A DNA stretch of 64,000 bases from Porphyrobacter sp. TH134 (GCF_002855495.1 NZ_PKRO01000011.1:1-64000), one strand, 5' to 3'. Shown: positions 18,265 through 28,064, counted from the first letter of the stretch. The notes: generated from the letters alone by a model not told the origin. Numbers and translations are program-made.

Positions 18265-19332
18265 TCAGCCGCGTCCGATCAGCTTTTGCGCCATCCGGTC
18301 AGCGACCACATCCGCCGAAACGCCGCTGCTGTCGCTTTCCTGCCAGATCGCTTCGAGTCGCCCGGGAATCTGCGCGACCAGCGCGTTGACTTCGGCAATA
18401 TCGCCGGTGCGGCCGTCGCGGCGGGCGAGATATTCGGTAGCGACCGAAATGATTCCGCCCGCGTTGATCACATAATCGGGCGCATACAGAATACCGCGCG
18501 CGGCAAGATTGGCGCCGTGCTGGGGCTTGGCAAGCTGGTTGTTGGCGCCGCCCGCCACAATCGCGCAATCAAGCGCCGCAATGCCCTCGTCATCAAGGAT
18601 CGCGCCCAGCGCGTTCGGGCTGAACACATCGCACGGCGTCGCCATGATGCCATCGGTTGAGGCCGTAACGCCGCCAAGCTCTGCTGCCAGCGATGCGGCG
18701 CGGGCCGCGTTAATATCGGCGAGGGTCAACTTGGCCCCATCACGCGCCAACAAGCGGGCAACCCCGCCGCCCACGCTACCCGTGCCCTGCACCGCGACAT
18801 GAACGCCCGAAAGACTGTCCTTGCCAAGCTTGTGCGCCACAGCCGCCTTGATGCCGAGATAGATACCATAGGCGGTGAACGGGCCGGGATCACCGCCCGC
18901 ACTGCCCGCGCCTGTCACAGGAAGGCCCGAAACATGCGCGGTGCGCTGGGATACCGCGACCATATCGGCTTCGGTGATACCAACGTCTTCAGCGGTCACG
19001 TAACGCCCGCCAAGACCCTCAACCGCATCGCCAAAGGCTGCCAGCATCTCAGGGGTCTTGATCCGCTGTTCATCGGCCAGGATCACGGCCTTGCCGCCGC
19101 CCATCGGCAGCCCGGCCATCGCGTTCTTGTAGCTCATCCCGCGCGACAAGCGCAGCGCATCGCGCATGGCGCCAGCCGGATCGCTGTAATGCCAGAACCG
19201 GGTGCCGCCCGCCGAAGGGCCACAATGGGTGGAATGGACCGCAATGATCGCTGTCAGCCCGCTCGCACGGTCGTGAACCAGTTGCACCAGTTCGTGCGCG
19301 TCGAAATCGGGCTCGGCCCAGAATGCGGTCAT
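18265..19332 (-). CDS. Leu/Val/Phe-type amino-acid dehydrogenase
   Basis: NAD-dependent oxidative deamination of branched-chain or aromatic amino acids. The 355-residue protein shows GGTRFW, then SYKNAMAGLPMGGGKAVI with the catalytic-site lysines Lys69 and Lys81, TAEDVG, and a Rossmann fold (GVHVAVQGTGSVGGGVA). Its length matches leucine dehydrogenases rather than the longer glutamate enzymes. The start at 19332 follows a GGGGAGA ribosome binding site; the open frame further upstream runs into the tRNA gene and is not coding. The exact amino acid cannot be read from sequence. Confidence 0.88.
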   Translation of the reverse strand: MTAFWAEPDFDAHELVQLVHDRASGLTAIIAVHSTHCGPSAGGTRFWHYSDPAGAMRDALRLSRGMSYKNAMAGLPMGGGKAVILADEQRIKTPEMLAAFGDAVEGLGGRYVTAEDVGITEADMVAVSQRTAHVSGLPVTGAGSAGGDPGPFTAYGIYLGIKAAVAHKLGKDSLSGVHVAVQGTGSVGGGVARLLARDGAKLTLADINAARAASLAAELGGVTASTDGIMATPCDVFSPNALGAILDDEGIAALDCAIVAGGANNQLAKPQHGANLAARGILYAPDYVINAGGIISVATEYLARRDGRTGDIAEVNALVAQIPGRLEAIWQESDSSGVSADVVADRMAQKLIGRG

Positions 19333-19380
19333 GCTATCTCCCCTGTCGGGCGCGGTACTGCCAAGCAGCAAGCGGGGAGA

Positions 19381-19458
19381 TGGGGCGACCAACGGGGTTC
19401 GAACCCGCGACCTCCGGTACCACAAACCGGCGCTCTAACCAGCTGAGCTATGGTCGCC
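19381..19458 (-). tRNA. tRNA-His (anticodon GTG)
   Basis: On the minus strand the sequence folds as a full cloverleaf: acceptor GCGACCA with TGGTCGC, D arm GCTC/GAGC, anticodon stem CCGGT/ACCGG around loop TTGTGGT (anticodon GTG), and T arm with TTCGAAC. The 5' end carries the histidine-specific extra G at -1 (19458) opposite C73 (19384), and CCA (19381-19383) is encoded. The gene lies just upstream of the amino-acid dehydrogenase. Confidence 0.97.
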
Positions 19459-19868
19459 ACACACTCCTGCCCGCATACCACCATTTTGGTCGCTGCCAAG
19501 CCCGCGCGAAGAGGCGCGGTTTACGCAACGCAGACATACGGTCAAGCGCCCTGACAAGGGAGGCGCGCCTCTTGCACAAAGGGCTGCCTGAGGAAAGCGA
19601 AAACTGCGCAGTGCGATTGTCAGCGCAAGATTATTACGCGATGCCAAAATTGCGGTGCCCCGCCCTCACCGATCCAGCACCGTTCCGCGAATCCTTTGAT
19701 CGCTCACAGCGACGCGAGGTCTGGCATCAGCCGCCTATCGCCGCGCCAGCGCAAGCATAACACTGCGCCTCATACGAAAAAGGCGACCCCGTCGGGCCGC
19801 CTTCCTCCTGCGGTCAGAGACCGCAAACTTGTGCCGCGACCGGAAAGCCGCGAATCGCGTGACAGGGC
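19459..19868. other. Intergenic stretch without a recognised gene
   Basis: About 410 bases between tRNA-His and rpmE. Open frames here have no recognisable protein pattern and no good ribosome binding sites. The only feature I see is the rpmE terminator near its right end. The tRNA-His promoter should also lie at its left end, but I could not assign boxes with confidence. Confidence 0.5.
19777..19804 (-). terminator. Rho-independent terminator after rpmE
   Basis: Read on the minus strand: a GC-rich hairpin (AAGGCGGCCC / GGGGTCGCCTT with a short loop) followed directly by a run of T. It lies about 65 bases past the rpmE stop. Confidence 0.8.
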
Positions 19869-20093
19869 TTACTTCTTGAGGCTGAGCCCACCGAAACGCT
19901 TGTTGAACTGGGCCACACGGCCGCCTTCGGAAACCTGCTGCTTGCCGCCGGTCCAGGCAGGGTGGCTCAGCGGATCGATATCGAGCGCAAGCACATCGCC
20001 TTCCTTGCCCCACGTCGAGCGGGTCTGGAATTCGGTGCCATCGGTCATCTTGACCGTGATCAGGTGATAATCGGGGTGACCTTCGGCCTTCAT
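19869..20093 (-). CDS. rpmE: 50S ribosomal protein L31
   Basis: A 74-residue basic ribosomal protein of the 50S central protuberance. Recognised by the start [19 protein letters not shown] and by [13 protein letters not shown] near the middle, followed by a basic end ([12 protein letters not shown]). It lacks the CXXC zinc cysteines of the E. coli type near the N-terminus, so it is the cysteine-free form common in alphaproteobacteria. Single-gene unit ended by the hairpin at 19777-19804. Confidence 0.95.
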   Translation of the reverse strand: MKAEGHPDYHLITVKMTDGTEFQTRSTWGKEGDVLALDIDPLSHPAWTGGKQQVSEGGRVAQFNKRFGGLSLKK

Positions 20094-20208
20094 GATGGTG
20101 TCCTTTGCAGCGTGGCGCCGGTACCGACCGGCGCTGCTATGAATGGGAAGCGGGGCCGATAGGCGGGAACGCTGACCAATGCAACCTCAGATGTCAGCGG
20201 GAACGCGA

Positions 20209-20685
20209 TCAGGCAGGCGGATCTGTCATCATGGCGGTGAACTCGACCTCGCAGGTGGTCTTGCCCTCGACACTGGCAACGCCTTTGAACTTGTAGACGC
20301 GGCTGCGCTTTTGCGTGAACTCCACGTGCAGATCGAGCAGGCACCCCGGGGTCACGGGCGCACGGAACTTTGCGTTCTCGATCCCCATGAAGATCACCAG
20401 TTTCCCCGTGCCTGCCAACTCCATCGTCTCGATCCCGAGGATACCCGCCGCTTGGGCCAGTGCCTCGATCTGGAGAACGCCGGGCATGATCGGCGCGCCA
20501 GGGAAATGGCCCTGAAAGAACTGCTCGTTCATGCTCACGGCCTTGACCGCGTGAATACGTTCTCCCAGCTGGATGGCCTTGACCCGGTCAACCAGCAACA
20601 GCGGGTAACGATGCGGCAAGGCCTTGAGGATCTTGACGATGTCATAGCCGGACACCTCGCCCGCGCCGTTACCCGTGTCGCTCAT
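20209..20685 (-). CDS. fabZ: 3-hydroxyacyl-ACP dehydratase FabZ
   Basis: Dehydrates 3-hydroxyacyl-ACP in fatty-acid elongation. The 158-residue hot-dog-fold protein has [12 protein letters not shown] and the catalytic pair His60 ([12 protein letters not shown]) and Glu74 ([10 protein letters not shown]). It follows skp by 19 bases as the last envelope gene of the cluster. In LPS-making bacteria lpxD usually lies before fabZ and lpxA after it; neither is present here. Confidence 0.95.
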   Translation of the reverse strand: MSDTGNGAGEVSGYDIVKILKALPHRYPLLLVDRVKAIQLGERIHAVKAVSMNEQFFQGHFPGAPIMPGVLQIEALAQAAGILGIETMELAGTGKLVIFMGIENAKFRAPVTPGCLLDLHVEFTQKRSRVYKFKGVASVEGKTTCEVEFTAMMTDPPA

Positions 20686-20704
20686 CGATCAGCTCCGGAA
20701 CGGA

Positions 20705-21394
20705 TCAGCGGCCTGCCGGCGCCGCGGCATTGCCCGGCTGCGCGGCTTGCTGCTGCTGCTGTGCCTGCGCCATCTGGGCGGCGATCAGGCGCTGCTGGAT
20801 TTCCTGGTAGATTTGCACGCCCTCACGGCTTGGCTGCCAACCGGCCGGCGGCACCACGCCAACACTTGCGACCTTGGCGTTGAGCGCGGTCGTCACCTGC
20901 TGGGTGATGTCGGCTTCCGGCGGCGCGAACAGCAGCGACGACGGATCAATCACCATCTTGATCTGCTGCGCAGTCGTCACCTGCTCAAGCGCGGCGGGAT
21001 ACTGCATGATGATCTGCTCGATCGCGTAGACCCGCGCACCATCGATCTGGTTGCCAAGGCCCTGAATTTCCTGCTCAAGGGTCTGAAGCTTGGCAAAATC
21101 AGGCGACTTCTGCATCGCGGCCTGTTCGCTGTCGTCAACCTGCTTGTCGCCGTTCTTGTCGAACTTGGCGAGCATGGTCTGGCGCTCCTGCGCCTTGGTA
21201 CGGCGCAGTTCGTTTTGCTGGGCGTAAGTGGTGTTGACCTGCTCGTACGAGGTCTGGAACGCCGTGGTGCCGATGATGGTGCGTGAGATATCGACCGTGG
21301 CAAGACGGCCATCCACCTGAGCATGCGCAGGCAGCGCCGTCAGCGCCGTCAGCGCAACACCAGCCGAAGCGAGATATTTGGCAAGACGTGTCAT
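20705..21394 (-). CDS. OmpH/Skp-family periplasmic chaperone
   Basis: Periplasmic holdase for unfolded outer-membrane proteins, delivered to BamA. The 229-residue protein has a signal peptide (LAKYLASAGVALTALTALPAHAQ), then a long charged helical region (YEQVNTTYAQQNELRRTKAQERQTML) typical of Skp tentacles, and a Gln/Ala-rich end (QMAQAQQQQQAAQPGNAAAP). The ATG overlaps the bamA stop (ATGA), so the two are co-expressed. Somewhat longer than E. coli Skp because of the low-complexity tail. Confidence 0.88.
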   Translation of the reverse strand: MTRLAKYLASAGVALTALTALPAHAQVDGRLATVDISRTIIGTTAFQTSYEQVNTTYAQQNELRRTKAQERQTMLAKFDKNGDKQVDDSEQAAMQKSPDFAKLQTLEQEIQGLGNQIDGARVYAIEQIIMQYPAALEQVTTAQQIKMVIDPSSLLFAPPEADITQQVTTALNAKVASVGVVPPAGWQPSREGVQIYQEIQQRLIAAQMAQAQQQQQAAQPGNAAAPAGR

Positions 21395-24135
21395 CAGAAT
21401 TGGGTTCCTACGTTAAAGGTGAAAGTACGCTCGTCATCGCCTTCCACCTTGCGGATGGTCTGAGCGAAGTCGATGCGGAAAGGTCCAAAGGGCGAGTTCC
21501 AGTTCACCCCGATCCCGGCTGTCACACGCGGGCTGGGCGAATTGCCGAGGAAGACTTCGCGCAGGTTGGTGCCGGGTTGGATCGACAGGCGGTTGGGCGT
21601 GCCATCCGGCTGGGTCGGGCTGGTGGTGAACTGGCCGGTGGTGGGCACCTCATAAAGCAGCGCACCATTCGCGTCGCGCTGCTGGATGCCGCCGGGATTG
21701 ACCGTAAGCACCGGTGTTTCAACACCCCACAAGGCGCCGACATCCGCCCAGATCGAAGGCCGCAAGCCAAGTTCGCGCGCGCCGCTCCCCAGCGGGATTT
21801 CAAGCTCGGCCCGGCCCAGATAGTAGTTGCGCCCCCCGATCGCATCGTCACGCACCTGATTGCGCTCGGTTACATACAGGATGTTGCCGTTCGCATCCAG
21901 CCGCGGCCGCCCCAGATCGTCGAGCAGCGACTGCTGCGTGAGAATCCGAGGGCCGACCCCGCGGATCGCAAAGCCGCGGATTTGCGGTTCGCCGAGGAAG
22001 AAGCGGTCGGTCAGCAGCACATCATCAACGCCTGCACCCGGGCGTTCCTGCAACGGAATGATCGTGCCGCCCTCAGCCAGGATCGAGAAGATGAAGCCTG
22101 AACTGCCGACATTCCAGAATTGCTGCGCCCGGCCGCGGAAGCGGGCGTAACGCACATCGCCGCCCAGCCCTGCAAACTCGGCGCTCAACGACACGGTCTT
22201 GCCCCGTGTTGGACGAACGCGCGAGTTGAGCGAATTGTAATTGAGGCTCAGGCCAACGATCGAGCTCAACCGCGTGCCGATCGCATCGCACAAGAAGCGC
22301 CCGGCCCGCAGCGGATCACACTCCCGCACGCCGTCGCCGTTAAGGTCCGAAAAGAACAGGTTTTCGTCGAGCGACACGTCTTCATAGTTGAGCGTGTAAC
22401 TGCCCACCAGCGACATGTATTCGGTCAGCGGTACACCAGCGCGCATCGAAAAACCGGTCGTGGCCTGCTGGAACGTCGTATTACGATCATTGCCGGTAAA
22501 GTTGAAGCTGTTGAAATCGCGCCGGTAAATGTCGATGCCGCCGGAGATATTCCGATCAAAGATATAAGGATCGGAGAAACTGATCTGCGCCGAGCGCGAG
22601 AACTGCGAATAGTTGATGCTGAGCCCGACAGTCTGCCCGCGCCCGCGGAAATTGCGCTGGCGGATGCTGCCGGCAAGAATGAACTGCTCGATCGAGGAAA
22701 AGCCGGCTGAAAATTGCAATTCGCCCGTCGGGCGTTCTTCGACGTTGGCCTCAAGGATGATGCGGTCGGGCGCGCTACCCTCGGTTTGCTTGACCTCGAA
22801 GTTTTCCTGAAAATAGGCCAGCGAGTTGATGCGCGCCGTGGTGCGCAGCACCCCGACCGAGTTGAACGCATCGCCCTCCGCCAGACGAAATTCGCGGCGA
22901 ATGACCTTGTCCTGCGTGAGCGTGTTGCCGTTGATATCAACCCGCTCGACATAGACGCGCGGCGCTTCACGCAAGACGAAGGTGATGTTCATCTTGAGGT
23001 CGTCGGGCACGCGGTTGTAGCGCGGCTGGACGTCGGCAAAGGCATAGCCGTAACGGCCCGCCAATTCGGTCAGCTGTTCGATGGTGTCTTCGACCAGCTT
23101 CGCGTTGTAAAAATCACCCGACTTCATCGGCAGCTGGGTGCTCATCACATCGCTGTCAAAGTCGCGCAGCTGGCTATCGACCTTGACGTCGCCAAAGTTA
23201 TAGCGCTCGCCCTCTTCCACCACATAGGTGATGATGAAGTCCTTCTGATCCGGCGTCAGTTCGGCCACCGCCGACACCACGCGGAAATCAGCATACCCTT
23301 CGGTCAAGTAAAACTGCCGCAACTTCTGCTGGTCGAAGGCAAGGCGGTCAGGGTCATAACTGGTGTTTGAGCTGAAGAAGCTGGTGAGCCGCGATTGCTT
23401 GGTCACCATTTCGCCGCGCAATTGGCCGTCAGAAAACTTCTCGTTGCCAAGAATATTGATCTGGCGGACCTTTGATTTGGGCCCTTCGGTGATCTCGAAG
23501 ACGATATCGACCCGGTTCTGCGGCAGCTGCACCATCTTGGGCTCAACCTGCGCGGCGAACCGGCCCTGACGCTTATAGAGTTCGATGATGCGGGCAACGT
23601 CAGCGCGCACCTTGGAACGGGTGAAGATCTGGCGCGGCGAAAGCTTGATTTCGGGCAGGATCTTGTCGGCCTTCAGCCGCTCGTTCCCTTCCAGAACGAT
23701 GCGGTTGATCACCGGGTTTTCGGTCACATTGATCACGACATTGCCGTTGTCATTGCGGATCGAGAAATTGGCGAAAAGCTCCGTCGCGCCAAGATCCTTC
23801 AGCGCCTCGTCAGCGGCAGCAGAGGTGTATTCCTGCCCGACGCGCAGACGGATGTAGCTGAGAATGGTAGTGGGTTCGAGCCGTTCGGCACCGACCACAG
23901 TGATGGTGCTGATCGCGTTCGCGCGCGCTGGCAGAACAGGCGCAGGGGCTGCTGGCTGAGCAGTCGCCGCCGTTTCCGTTTGTGACTGGCCAGATTGTGA
24001 CTGGGCAGACGCGAGCGCCGGAACCCCCGCAAGGATCGAACCACAGCACAGCAGGCTGGCCAGCCGGATGACCGGACGCGGGGCAGAGGCGTTGCAATTG
24101 ACCGGCCAGGCGCCTGTCTTGCTCATTCGGTTCAT
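21394..24135 (-). CDS. bamA: Outer membrane protein assembly factor BamA
   Basis: Central beta-barrel of the BAM complex that inserts outer-membrane proteins. The 913-residue protein has a signal peptide, a Gln/Ser/Pro-rich linker, POTRA repeats from about residue 75 (ISTITVVGAERLEPTTILSY; INRIVLEGNERLKADKI; VRQINILGNEKFSDGQL; RVDINGNTLTQDKVI), and the C-terminal barrel with the lid-lock IRGF motif (PQIRGFAIRGVGPR). It ends in Phe (FNVGTQF), as outer-membrane proteins do. A second Met three codons later (24126) is an alternative start. It lies 209 bases after rseP. Confidence 0.95.
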   Translation of the reverse strand: MNRMSKTGAWPVNCNASAPRPVIRLASLLCCGSILAGVPALASAQSQSGQSQTETAATAQPAAPAPVLPARANAISTITVVGAERLEPTTILSYIRLRVGQEYTSAAADEALKDLGATELFANFSIRNDNGNVVINVTENPVINRIVLEGNERLKADKILPEIKLSPRQIFTRSKVRADVARIIELYKRQGRFAAQVEPKMVQLPQNRVDIVFEITEGPKSKVRQINILGNEKFSDGQLRGEMVTKQSRLTSFFSSNTSYDPDRLAFDQQKLRQFYLTEGYADFRVVSAVAELTPDQKDFIITYVVEEGERYNFGDVKVDSQLRDFDSDVMSTQLPMKSGDFYNAKLVEDTIEQLTELAGRYGYAFADVQPRYNRVPDDLKMNITFVLREAPRVYVERVDINGNTLTQDKVIRREFRLAEGDAFNSVGVLRTTARINSLAYFQENFEVKQTEGSAPDRIILEANVEERPTGELQFSAGFSSIEQFILAGSIRQRNFRGRGQTVGLSINYSQFSRSAQISFSDPYIFDRNISGGIDIYRRDFNSFNFTGNDRNTTFQQATTGFSMRAGVPLTEYMSLVGSYTLNYEDVSLDENLFFSDLNGDGVRECDPLRAGRFLCDAIGTRLSSIVGLSLNYNSLNSRVRPTRGKTVSLSAEFAGLGGDVRYARFRGRAQQFWNVGSSGFIFSILAEGGTIIPLQERPGAGVDDVLLTDRFFLGEPQIRGFAIRGVGPRILTQQSLLDDLGRPRLDANGNILYVTERNQVRDDAIGGRNYYLGRAELEIPLGSGARELGLRPSIWADVGALWGVETPVLTVNPGGIQQRDANGALLYEVPTTGQFTTSPTQPDGTPNRLSIQPGTNLREVFLGNSPSPRVTAGIGVNWNSPFGPFRIDFAQTIRKVEGDDERTFTFNVGTQF

Positions 24136-24344
24136 CCAGCAAAAATCCCGTTTTCAACCCAGTGCGCCATGATGCTTGCCATCAGTGACGTGACATCGTG
24201 TCAGCAACCTTTCGCGCATCGTGCGCGCCAACCCATCCCGGCGCCCGCCTCTGCCCCATGTCCCCACCGCAATCAAGCCGCGTGGCACCAGATCGCCCCT
24301 GCGGCGAGACCTTTCACCGACAAAAGCGCCGCAGTCCGCCTGCC

Positions 24345-25466
24345 TCAGCTTCCGAAGATCGGCAGCGCCACAATGTCATTCACCGTCACCACCACCATAA
24401 GCATCAGCACCAGCGCAATGCCAGTGCGGTAGGCCCATTCCGTCGCCTGCGGCCCCACCGGCTTGCGGCGGATTGCCTCGGCCGCGTAGAACATCAGGTG
24501 CCCGCCATCGAGCGCGGGGATTGGCAAGAAATTGATGAATGCCAAATTAAGCGAGATCAGCGCAGCAAAATGGATAAAGGCCGCAGCCCCCATGCTCATC
24601 TGCTCGCCCGAATATTTTGCGATCTTGAGCGGACCGCCCAGTTCCTTGACCGAACGCTCGCCTATGACAATCTGCTGGATGCCGGTGATCATCATCCCGG
24701 TGAAGTCCCAGCTTTGCCGGATACCGAGCGGGATGGCTTCAAATACGCTCACCTTTTCAAGTTCGTACTTGCCGCCTGCCGGAGCAACGCCAATCAACCC
24801 CTCGGTGCTGACATTGCCAAAGCTGTCGGTATTTTCGACCCGCGCAGTAGCAAAGCTATAGTCGATTGTGCTGCCAGCACGCTCCACCGTAAAGACCATC
24901 TGCTTGCCCGGATTGAGCGCGATCTTGGTTTTCATATCGGTGAAATCGCGGATCGGGCGACCATCAATCGCCACCACGACATCGCCCACTTTCAGCCCTG
25001 CGGCCTCAGCCACGCTGCCTTCGCTGAAAGCACCGATGGTGCGCGAATCCTCTTCGCCGACAATCACAGGCTTGCCGATGATCGCAAAGAAAGCGGCAAA
25101 AATGGCAATCGCAATCACCAGATTGGTGACTGGCCCGGCTGCCACAATCAGCGCGCGTTTCCACAAGGCGGCATGCTGAAAGCTGCCCTCTTCGACGGGC
25201 GCAGCCGGATCGGGCACGCTGGCCGGGTTCATGTCGCCCTTGAACTGAACATAACCGCCCAGCGGCAGCGCGGACAGTTTCCAGCGAGTGCCCTGCTTGT
25301 CGGTAAAGCCGACCAGTTCCTTGCCGAACCCAACCGAGAATGCATCGGCCTTTACGCCGAACAACCGGCCCATCAGCAGGTGGCCAAGCTCATGCAGAGT
25401 AACGAGCGGCCCGAGCAACAGCAGGAAGCCGATCACATACATCCAGAAAGGGGGCGATTCAAACAA
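24345..25466 (-). CDS. rseP: RIP zinc metalloprotease RseP
   Basis: Site-2 intramembrane protease that cleaves anti-sigma factors and remnant signal peptides. The 373-residue protein has HExxH at His25-His29 (TLHELGHLL) in the first helix, one PDZ domain (SVAEAAGLKVGDVVVAIDG), and the second active-site motif NFLPIPALDGGHL in the third helix. The start is a TTG at 25466, eight bases inside dxr; the first ATG lies eight codons later. One PDZ domain rather than two is normal for alphaproteobacteria. Confidence 0.93.
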   Translation of the reverse strand: MFESPPFWMYVIGFLLLLGPLVTLHELGHLLMGRLFGVKADAFSVGFGKELVGFTDKQGTRWKLSALPLGGYVQFKGDMNPASVPDPAAPVEEGSFQHAALWKRALIVAAGPVTNLVIAIAIFAAFFAIIGKPVIVGEEDSRTIGAFSEGSVAEAAGLKVGDVVVAIDGRPIRDFTDMKTKIALNPGKQMVFTVERAGSTIDYSFATARVENTDSFGNVSTEGLIGVAPAGGKYELEKVSVFEAIPLGIRQSWDFTGMMITGIQQIVIGERSVKELGGPLKIAKYSGEQMSMGAAAFIHFAALISLNLAFINFLPIPALDGGHLMFYAAEAIRRKPVGPQATEWAYRTGIALVLMLMVVVTVNDIVALPIFGS

Positions 25467-26625
25467 GGGCGTTGGTCTCCAGCAGGCTCAACGCTTGCCT
25501 GCGAGCAGATTGATCGACAGCGAGCACTTCTTCAAGGCTGGCAGGGCGCGGCGCATCGTTGCTGCGCTGGAGCGTCTCTTCCACCAGTGCGGCAATCCGG
25601 GTGAACGTGATCTGACCGCCAAGAAACGCAGCGACCGCGACTTCGTTGGCCGCATTGAGGATCGCGGGCGCGCTCCCGCCAGCGCGAATCGCCTCGCGCG
25701 CCAGGCGGGTGGCGGGAAAGCGGGTCTCATCGGGCGGAAAAAACGTGAGCTCGCCAATCGCTGCCAGATCCAGCGCGGGCAGCGGCGTTTCCATCCGCTG
25801 CGGCCAGGCAAGGCATGACGCAATCGGCACGCGCATGTCGGACGGCCCAAGCTGGGCCAGCGTTGACCGGTCGCGGAATTCGACCATTGAATGGATCACG
25901 CTTTGCGGATGGACGACAATGCCCAGCTTATCCAGTCCGACCGGGAACAGGTGATAGGCCTCGATATACTCGAGCCCCTTGTTCATCATCGTTGCGGAAT
26001 CGACACTGATCTTGGCGCCCATCGACCAGTTGGGGTGCGCTACAGCCTCGGCCGGGGTCGCCGCATCAAGGCGGCTTTGCGACCATGTCCGCAGCGGCCC
26101 GCCGCTGGCGGTCAGCGTGATTTTGGACACATCCTCGATCCGGTTGCCCTGCAAGCATTGGAAGATCGCGTTGTGTTCAGAATCGGTCGGCAGCAGGGTT
26201 GCGCCGTGGCGAGCGACGGCTTGCATCAACACCTCACCTGCCGAGACGAGCGCTTCCTTGTTGGCCAGCGCGATGACGCCGCCACGCTCGACCGCCGCCA
26301 TGACAGGGGCAAGCCCGGCACAGCCGACAATCGCCGCCACGGTCATGTCTACCGGACGCTGAGCTGCTTCAACCAGCGCTGCGCGCCCGCCTGCCGCTGC
26401 AATGCCACTGCTGCCAAGCGCCTCGCGCAATGCCGGCAAACACGTTTCATCACCCACGACGGCGAGCTTGGCCCCAAATTCGATCGCCAGCGCAGCCAGC
26501 TCTGTCGCGCTGCATTGCGCCGTCAAAGCGTCAACCTGCCAGGCATCGCGGTTGCGCCGCACCAGATCCAGCGTCGATGCGCCAATCGAGCCGGTAGCGC
26601 CAAGCAGGGTTATCGAACGGGTCAT
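25459..26625 (-). CDS. dxr: 1-deoxy-D-xylulose 5-phosphate reductoisomerase
   Basis: Second step of the non-mevalonate isoprenoid pathway, making MEP from DXP with NADPH. The 388-residue protein opens ITLLGATGSIGASTLDLV (NADPH-binding), has ALANKEALVSAGE and the metal/substrate-site stretch LLPTDSEHNAIFQCL, then SASGGPL-like and NKGLEYIEAYHLF motifs. The ATG at 26625 was chosen because the nucleotide-binding motif follows directly; the 12 upstream codons are not family-like. Its 3' end overlaps rseP by eight bases. Confidence 0.95.
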   Translation of the reverse strand: MTRSITLLGATGSIGASTLDLVRRNRDAWQVDALTAQCSATELAALAIEFGAKLAVVGDETCLPALREALGSSGIAAAGGRAALVEAAQRPVDMTVAAIVGCAGLAPVMAAVERGGVIALANKEALVSAGEVLMQAVARHGATLLPTDSEHNAIFQCLQGNRIEDVSKITLTASGGPLRTWSQSRLDAATPAEAVAHPNWSMGAKISVDSATMMNKGLEYIEAYHLFPVGLDKLGIVVHPQSVIHSMVEFRDRSTLAQLGPSDMRVPIASCLAWPQRMETPLPALDLAAIGELTFFPPDETRFPATRLAREAIRAGGSAPAILNAANEVAVAAFLGGQITFTRIAALVEETLQRSNDAPRPASLEEVLAVDQSARRQALSLLETNALV

Positions 26626-26632
26626 TGCCGCA

Positions 26633-27400
26633 TCATCCCAGCAAAAGGGTGACTTGTTCAATCACAAACAGCACAAAAAACACAGCGAGGAACCCGTCCA
26701 GCCGGTCAAACAAGCCGCCGTGCCCCGGAATGAGGCTGCCCGAATCCTTTACGCCCGCGCGCCGCTTCATCCAGCTTTCGAAGAAATCGCCCGCCTGAGC
26801 GATTACGGCAATAACGATCCCGCCCACCACCGCGCCGGCCAGCACCATCCCGTTGTAACCGGCAAAGATTGCCCCCGGACCGATATCGGCCACTTCGCTC
26901 ACCACGCCCACCAGCGCCGACAGCACCGCCCCGCCAGCCAGCCCGGCCCAGGTCTTGGCAGGACTGATCTTCGGCGCGATTTTGGGGCCACCAATGGCGC
27001 GGCCAGCGAAATATGCGCCCACATCGACCGCCACCACCGGCAGGATGAAGCCCAACAGAACACCAAGCGGCGCATAACCCGCCAGATCCGGGTCAAGCGG
27101 CAGCACCTGCCGCCCGTTGCGTACCGCCATGATCGCATAGGCCGCGCCGCCGATATAGAGCACCCCGGCGAAGAACCACAGCGTCTCACCAATCCCGCCC
27201 AAGCCAAAGCGGCCGATCAGCTTGTTCCATTCCCACAAGGCGCCAAGCGCCAGCAGCGCGACAAACGCGGTCCAGAACCATCCGCCCAGCCACAGCGCCC
27301 CGCCCGCCAGCACCAGCATGACGATAGCCGAGCCGAGCCGCACCGGCAGGTCGCTTACCCCTGCCGCAGTATCACCCACCCGCGCCTCACCGTCCGCCAT
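26633..27400 (-). CDS. cdsA: Phosphatidate cytidylyltransferase
   Basis: Makes CDP-diacylglycerol, the substrate for PgsA and PssA, both encoded in this window. The 255-residue polytopic membrane protein has the family signature near its C-terminus (SWMKRRAGVKDSGSLIPGHGG region) and DVGAYFAGRAIGG before it. The ATG at 27400 overlaps the end of uppS by 14 bases. The gap to dxr is only seven bases. Confidence 0.93.
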   Translation of the reverse strand: MADGEARVGDTAAGVSDLPVRLGSAIVMLVLAGGALWLGGWFWTAFVALLALGALWEWNKLIGRFGLGGIGETLWFFAGVLYIGGAAYAIMAVRNGRQVLPLDPDLAGYAPLGVLLGFILPVVAVDVGAYFAGRAIGGPKIAPKISPAKTWAGLAGGAVLSALVGVVSEVADIGPGAIFAGYNGMVLAGAVVGGIVIAVIAQAGDFFESWMKRRAGVKDSGSLIPGHGGLFDRLDGFLAVFFVLFVIEQVTLLLG

Positions 27401-28064
27401 AGCGCCGCTCCCTCCGGGCAAAATCATCCAGCGCCTGCGACAGGTGCGCAGGCTCGAAATCAGGCCACAGCGTATCGACAAACAGCATCTCGGCATAGGC
27501 CGCCTGCCACAGCAGGAAGTTCGAGAGGCGGATTTCGCCGCTGGTTCGGATCAACAGATCAAGCGGCGGCAGATCGGCAGTATCGAGCTGCGCCGCGATG
27601 GTTCCGATTGTCACCTCGCCCAGTGCCGCGGCCTTGGTCGCAGCGCGCGCGATTTCGTGCTGACCGCCATAATTGAGCGCCACCGCGAGCGTCTGCTTGC
27701 CGTTCGCAGTCTGCGCCAGCGCGTCTTCCAGCATCGCGACAATATCGGGCGCCAGGCTCTGCCAATCGCCGATGATCTTCAGCTTCACATTATTGGCAAT
27801 GAATTCGGGCAGATCGGATTTGATGAACCGGCGCATCAGGTTCATCAGATCATCGACCTCGTCTTCCGACCGCTTCCAGTTTTCCGAGGAGAAAGCATAA
27901 AGCGTCAGGCATTCAAGCCCGGTGCCTTCGAGCGAGCGCACCAGCCGGCGCACCGCTTCCACGCCGCGCTGATGACCCACCGCGCGCGGCAGGCCCCGTT
28001 TCTTGGCCCAGCGGCCATTGCCATCCATGATGATGGCCACGTGTCTGGCGCGCGACTGATCCAA
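27387..28064 (-). CDS. uppS: Isoprenyl transferase (undecaprenyl diphosphate synthase)
   Basis: Builds the C55 lipid carrier for peptidoglycan from FPP and IPP. The 225-residue protein shows VAIIMDGNGRWA with catalytic Asp14, then GHQRGVEAVRR, TLYAFSSENWKR, and the C-terminal RTSGEIRLSNFLLWQ and ELLFxDxLWPDF-like stretch. The start is a TTG at 28064 behind an AAGGA ribosome binding site; no ATG fits before the conserved first motif. Confidence 0.94.
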   Translation of the reverse strand: MDQSRARHVAIIMDGNGRWAKKRGLPRAVGHQRGVEAVRRLVRSLEGTGLECLTLYAFSSENWKRSEDEVDDLMNLMRRFIKSDLPEFIANNVKLKIIGDWQSLAPDIVAMLEDALAQTANGKQTLAVALNYGGQHEIARAATKAAALGEVTIGTIAAQLDTADLPPLDLLIRTSGEIRLSNFLLWQAAYAEMLFVDTLWPDFEPAHLSQALDDFARRERRYGGR

